Assembly: GCF_004340785.1 (NCBI RefSeq)
Contig: NZ_SLXS01000001.1
Span: 248,001 to 312,000, forward strand
Reading direction: 5' to 3'
Source: Tumebacillus sp. BK434
Lineage (GTDB): Bacteria > Bacillota > Bacilli > Tumebacillales > Tumebacillaceae
DNA: 64,000 nt
Shown: positions 61,970 to 64,000 of the stretch, in pieces
How the letters are laid out: every line of letters starts with the position of its first letter
Position numbering within the stretch: position 1 is the stretch's first letter
Made by a program: the position numbers and the translations under genes
Notes under the pieces: model-generated
What the model was told of the DNA's origin: nothing
The model's input: only the letters and a program-made list of their open reading frames with translations
Databases searched by the model: none

Positions 61970-64000
61970 ATGGACAAACGAGCCAATCTCACCCCGGCGC
62001 AGCGCGCCCTGTTAGAAAAACGCATCAAAGGCAAAGGGCCCGTCATGCCCGCGTCCACCCAAAAGAAAACAGGCATTCCCCGCCGACCGAAAGGGGAGTC
62101 GCCGCTGTCCTTTTCCCAAGAGCGCATCTGGATCATGGAACAACTGGAGCCGGATGCTGCCGTCTACAACTTAGCGTTCGTCGTGACGATCACCGGAGAG
62201 ATTGACCGCGAAGTGCTGGGGAAGAGCATCCACGAAGTGGTACGCCGCCATGAAGCGCTGCGTACTACGTTCCCCGTCAGAGACGGCACACCAACACTTC
62301 AGGTTCATGAGGAACTCCCGGTGCCGATTCTGGCGCTTGATGTTCGGCTGCTGCCGGAGGAGGAGCGTGAAGAAGCGGCAGAACGCTTGGCGCTGGAAGA
62401 CGCCAGACGTCCCTTTGATCTGGTCCAAGGTCCGCTGGTGCGCGTTACGACCATCCAGAAAACGGATCAGGAATCCTTGCTCCTGATCACAATGCATCAC
62501 ATCATTTCCGACGACTGGTCGCTTGGCGTGCTGATCAACGAGTTTTCCATCCTTTACGCGTCCTACAAAAACGGGCTGCCTTCGCCGCTCGCGGAACTGC
62601 CGATTCATTACAGTGATTTTGCATACTGGCAGAAACAGCCGGAACAGCAAGCCTCCTTGCAGAAACAGTTTGACTACTGGCACGAGCAACTCGGCGGCGA
62701 CAGAGAACCGCTGCAGTTGCCGACCGACCGACTGCGCCCGGCGAGCCAGACTTACAACGGCGCGAGGACCGTCTTCCGGCTCTCCCGGCAGTTGTCCGCG
62801 GCGCTGCAGCAACTGAGCGTGGAATCAGGCACCACTCTGTTCATGACGCTGCTCGCCGCTTACCAGACTTTCCTCGCCCGCTATACCGGTCAGAGCGACA
62901 TCCTCGTCGGCTCGCCAATCGCCAACCGCAACCGGCAGGAGATCGAAGGGCTGGTCGGCGTGTTTATCAACACTCTCGTCCATCGCAGCCGCATCGCACA
63001 GGGCATGACCTTCCGTGAGCTGCTCGGCAACGTGCGCCGCACCACGCTCGATGCGTTCGCCAACCAGGACATACCGTTCGAAAAACTTGTCGAGAGGTTG
63101 GAGCAGGACCGCAACCTGGCGTACCCTCCGCTGTTTCAGACCCTGTTCAGTTTGCTAAACAACGCCGAGCGAACGCTGTCTATGCCGGGGCTGACCTTGC
63201 AGACCGAGACGCTGTACACCCAAACAGTTTCGTTTGACATTACATTGACCATCTATGAGACCGGACAGGGGCTGGAAGGGTATTGGGATTACAACACCGA
63301 TCTGTTTGATCCGGAGACGGTGGAACGCATGATCCTGCACTTCCAAACGCTGCTCGGCGGGATTGTCGACCACCCGGATCAGCTTGTGCACAAGTTGCCG
63401 ATCCTGCCGGCGAACGAGCAGCACAAGATGCTCCGCGACTGGAATGAGACGGCCTTCCCATCCCGCGCAGCCTGTCTGCATCAGCTGTTTGAAGCGCAGG
63501 TCGAGCGTAGCCCGGACGCGATCGCCGTGGTGTTTGAAGATCAGCAGATCACCTACCGCGCGTTGAACAACCGTGCCAACCAGATGGCTCAGTTTTTGCA
63601 GGCGTTTGGCGTCGGGCCGGACGAGCGGGTCGGGATCTTTATGGATCGCTCTCCTGACCTGCTCACGGCGATGATTGCCGCGCACAAGGCGGGCGGAGCC
63701 TACCTGCCGCTCGATCCGGGCAGCCCGCAGGACCGGCTCGGGTTCATGATCGGGGACGCCCAGCCGAAAGTGATCTTGACCCAGCCCTCCTTGGCGGGCC
63801 GGCTGCCGGAGCATGAATCGCAAGTGCTGACCTTGCGCAGTGAAGAGCCTTCGCTCTTCCTGCCGAATCCGGTCAGCCTCGTGCAGCCGGAGCATTTGGC
63901 GTACATCATCTACACATCAGGCTCCACCGGCCGACCCAAAGGCGTCATGGTCGAGCACCAGAGCGCCGCTCATTTCTTCACCGGCATGGATCAAGCGGTC
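61970..64000 (+). CDS. NRPS, N-terminal part (C domain and start of A domain), runs off the window
   Basis: The frame opens at ATG 61970 with AGAGGAG at 61956-61962 and stays open to the last base (677 codons seen). The leader LTPAQRALLEKRIKGKG is followed by a C domain whose motif reads HHIISDD (176-182), with aspartate replacing the final glycine. The A domain begins near residue 500 (ITYRALNNRANQ) and reaches the A3 motif YTSGSTGRPKGV near the edge, so its specificity pocket lies outside. It starts 12 bp after a TE-ending gene in the same operon and so probably opens a fifth line, unless it acts in trans. Confidence 0.93.
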   Translation, partial: MDKRANLTPAQRALLEKRIKGKGPVMPASTQKKTGIPRRPKGESPLSFSQERIWIMEQLEPDAAVYNLAFVVTITGEIDREVLGKSIHEVVRRHEALRTTFPVRDGTPTLQVHEELPVPILALDVRLLPEEEREEAAERLALEDARRPFDLVQGPLVRVTTIQKTDQESLLLITMHHIISDDWSLGVLINEFSILYASYKNGLPSPLAELPIHYSDFAYWQKQPEQQASLQKQFDYWHEQLGGDREPLQLPTDRLRPASQTYNGARTVFRLSRQLSAALQQLSVESGTTLFMTLLAAYQTFLARYTGQSDILVGSPIANRNRQEIEGLVGVFINTLVHRSRIAQGMTFRELLGNVRRTTLDAFANQDIPFEKLVERLEQDRNLAYPPLFQTLFSLLNNAERTLSMPGLTLQTETLYTQTVSFDITLTIYETGQGLEGYWDYNTDLFDPETVERMILHFQTLLGGIVDHPDQLVHKLPILPANEQHKMLRDWNETAFPSRAACLHQLFEAQVERSPDAIAVVFEDQQITYRALNNRANQMAQFLQAFGVGPDERVGIFMDRSPDLLTAMIAAHKAGGAYLPLDPGSPQDRLGFMIGDAQPKVILTQPSLAGRLPEHESQVLTLRSEEPSLFLPNPVSLVQPEHLAYIIYTSGSTGRPKGVMVEHQSAAHFFTGMDQAV

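Noticed and set aside
1-64000. tRNA, rRNA, CRISPR arrays, insertion sequences or phage attachment sites
   Set aside because: None seen. The only repeats are homologous NRPS domains and the duplicated 1.9 kb block.

Overview
The window lies entirely inside a very large non-ribosomal peptide synthetase (NRPS) region with one polyketide synthase (PKS) gene. All real genes are on the + strand. The DNA is GC-rich, but ribosome-binding sites are strong AGGAGG/GGAGGTG types and the terminators are hairpins followed by T-runs. NRPS modules end in Bacillota-style short linkers. This suggests a high-GC Bacillota (Tumebacillus/Alicyclobacillaceae or Paenibacillaceae-like); that is inference from style, not a match.

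Layout. (1) 1-6443: the end of an NRPS gene entering from the left, a one-module PKS (KS-AT-KR-ACP) with a destroyed ketoreductase, a free-standing condensation (C) domain, a tiny unknown ORF and a terminator. (2) 6444-6980: a 537-bp gap with hairpins, a possible minus-strand gene remnant and a promoter-like element. (3) 6981-17339: three-module NRPS with its own thioesterase (TE). (4) 17515-37587: six-module NRPS of 6690 aa with its own TE. (5) 37778-51322: four-module NRPS with its own TE. (6) 51512-61957: a two-module NRPS plus a one-module NRPS with TE, 12 bp apart. (7) 61970 to the right edge: the start of a further NRPS.

How it works together. The region does not read as one colinear assembly line. 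Four thioesterases end four consecutive assembly lines, and each line is preceded by the same spaced DNA element. Terminator-like hairpins separate the units; the one at 17355-17395 is weak. The predicted lines are X-Z-Z; X'-Pro-Z-Z-?-?; X-Z-?-Val; and X-Z-Pro. X is an unassigned residue loaded by the first module of each line. Z is an unassigned residue selected by an unusual adenylation (A) domain subfamily found six times with the same specificity code (D-A-R-H-F-A-L-M-V). Two proline domains and one valine-like domain are recognisable. I see no epimerisation, methylation or reductase domain and no MbtH-like, transport, regulator or phosphopantetheinyl transferase gene in the window.

The strongest candidate for something undescribed is this bank of parallel, separately promoted short-peptide synthetases. 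They share an X-Z core, seem to have multiplied by tandem duplication, and carry a conserved upstream element that looks like a common regulatory switch.
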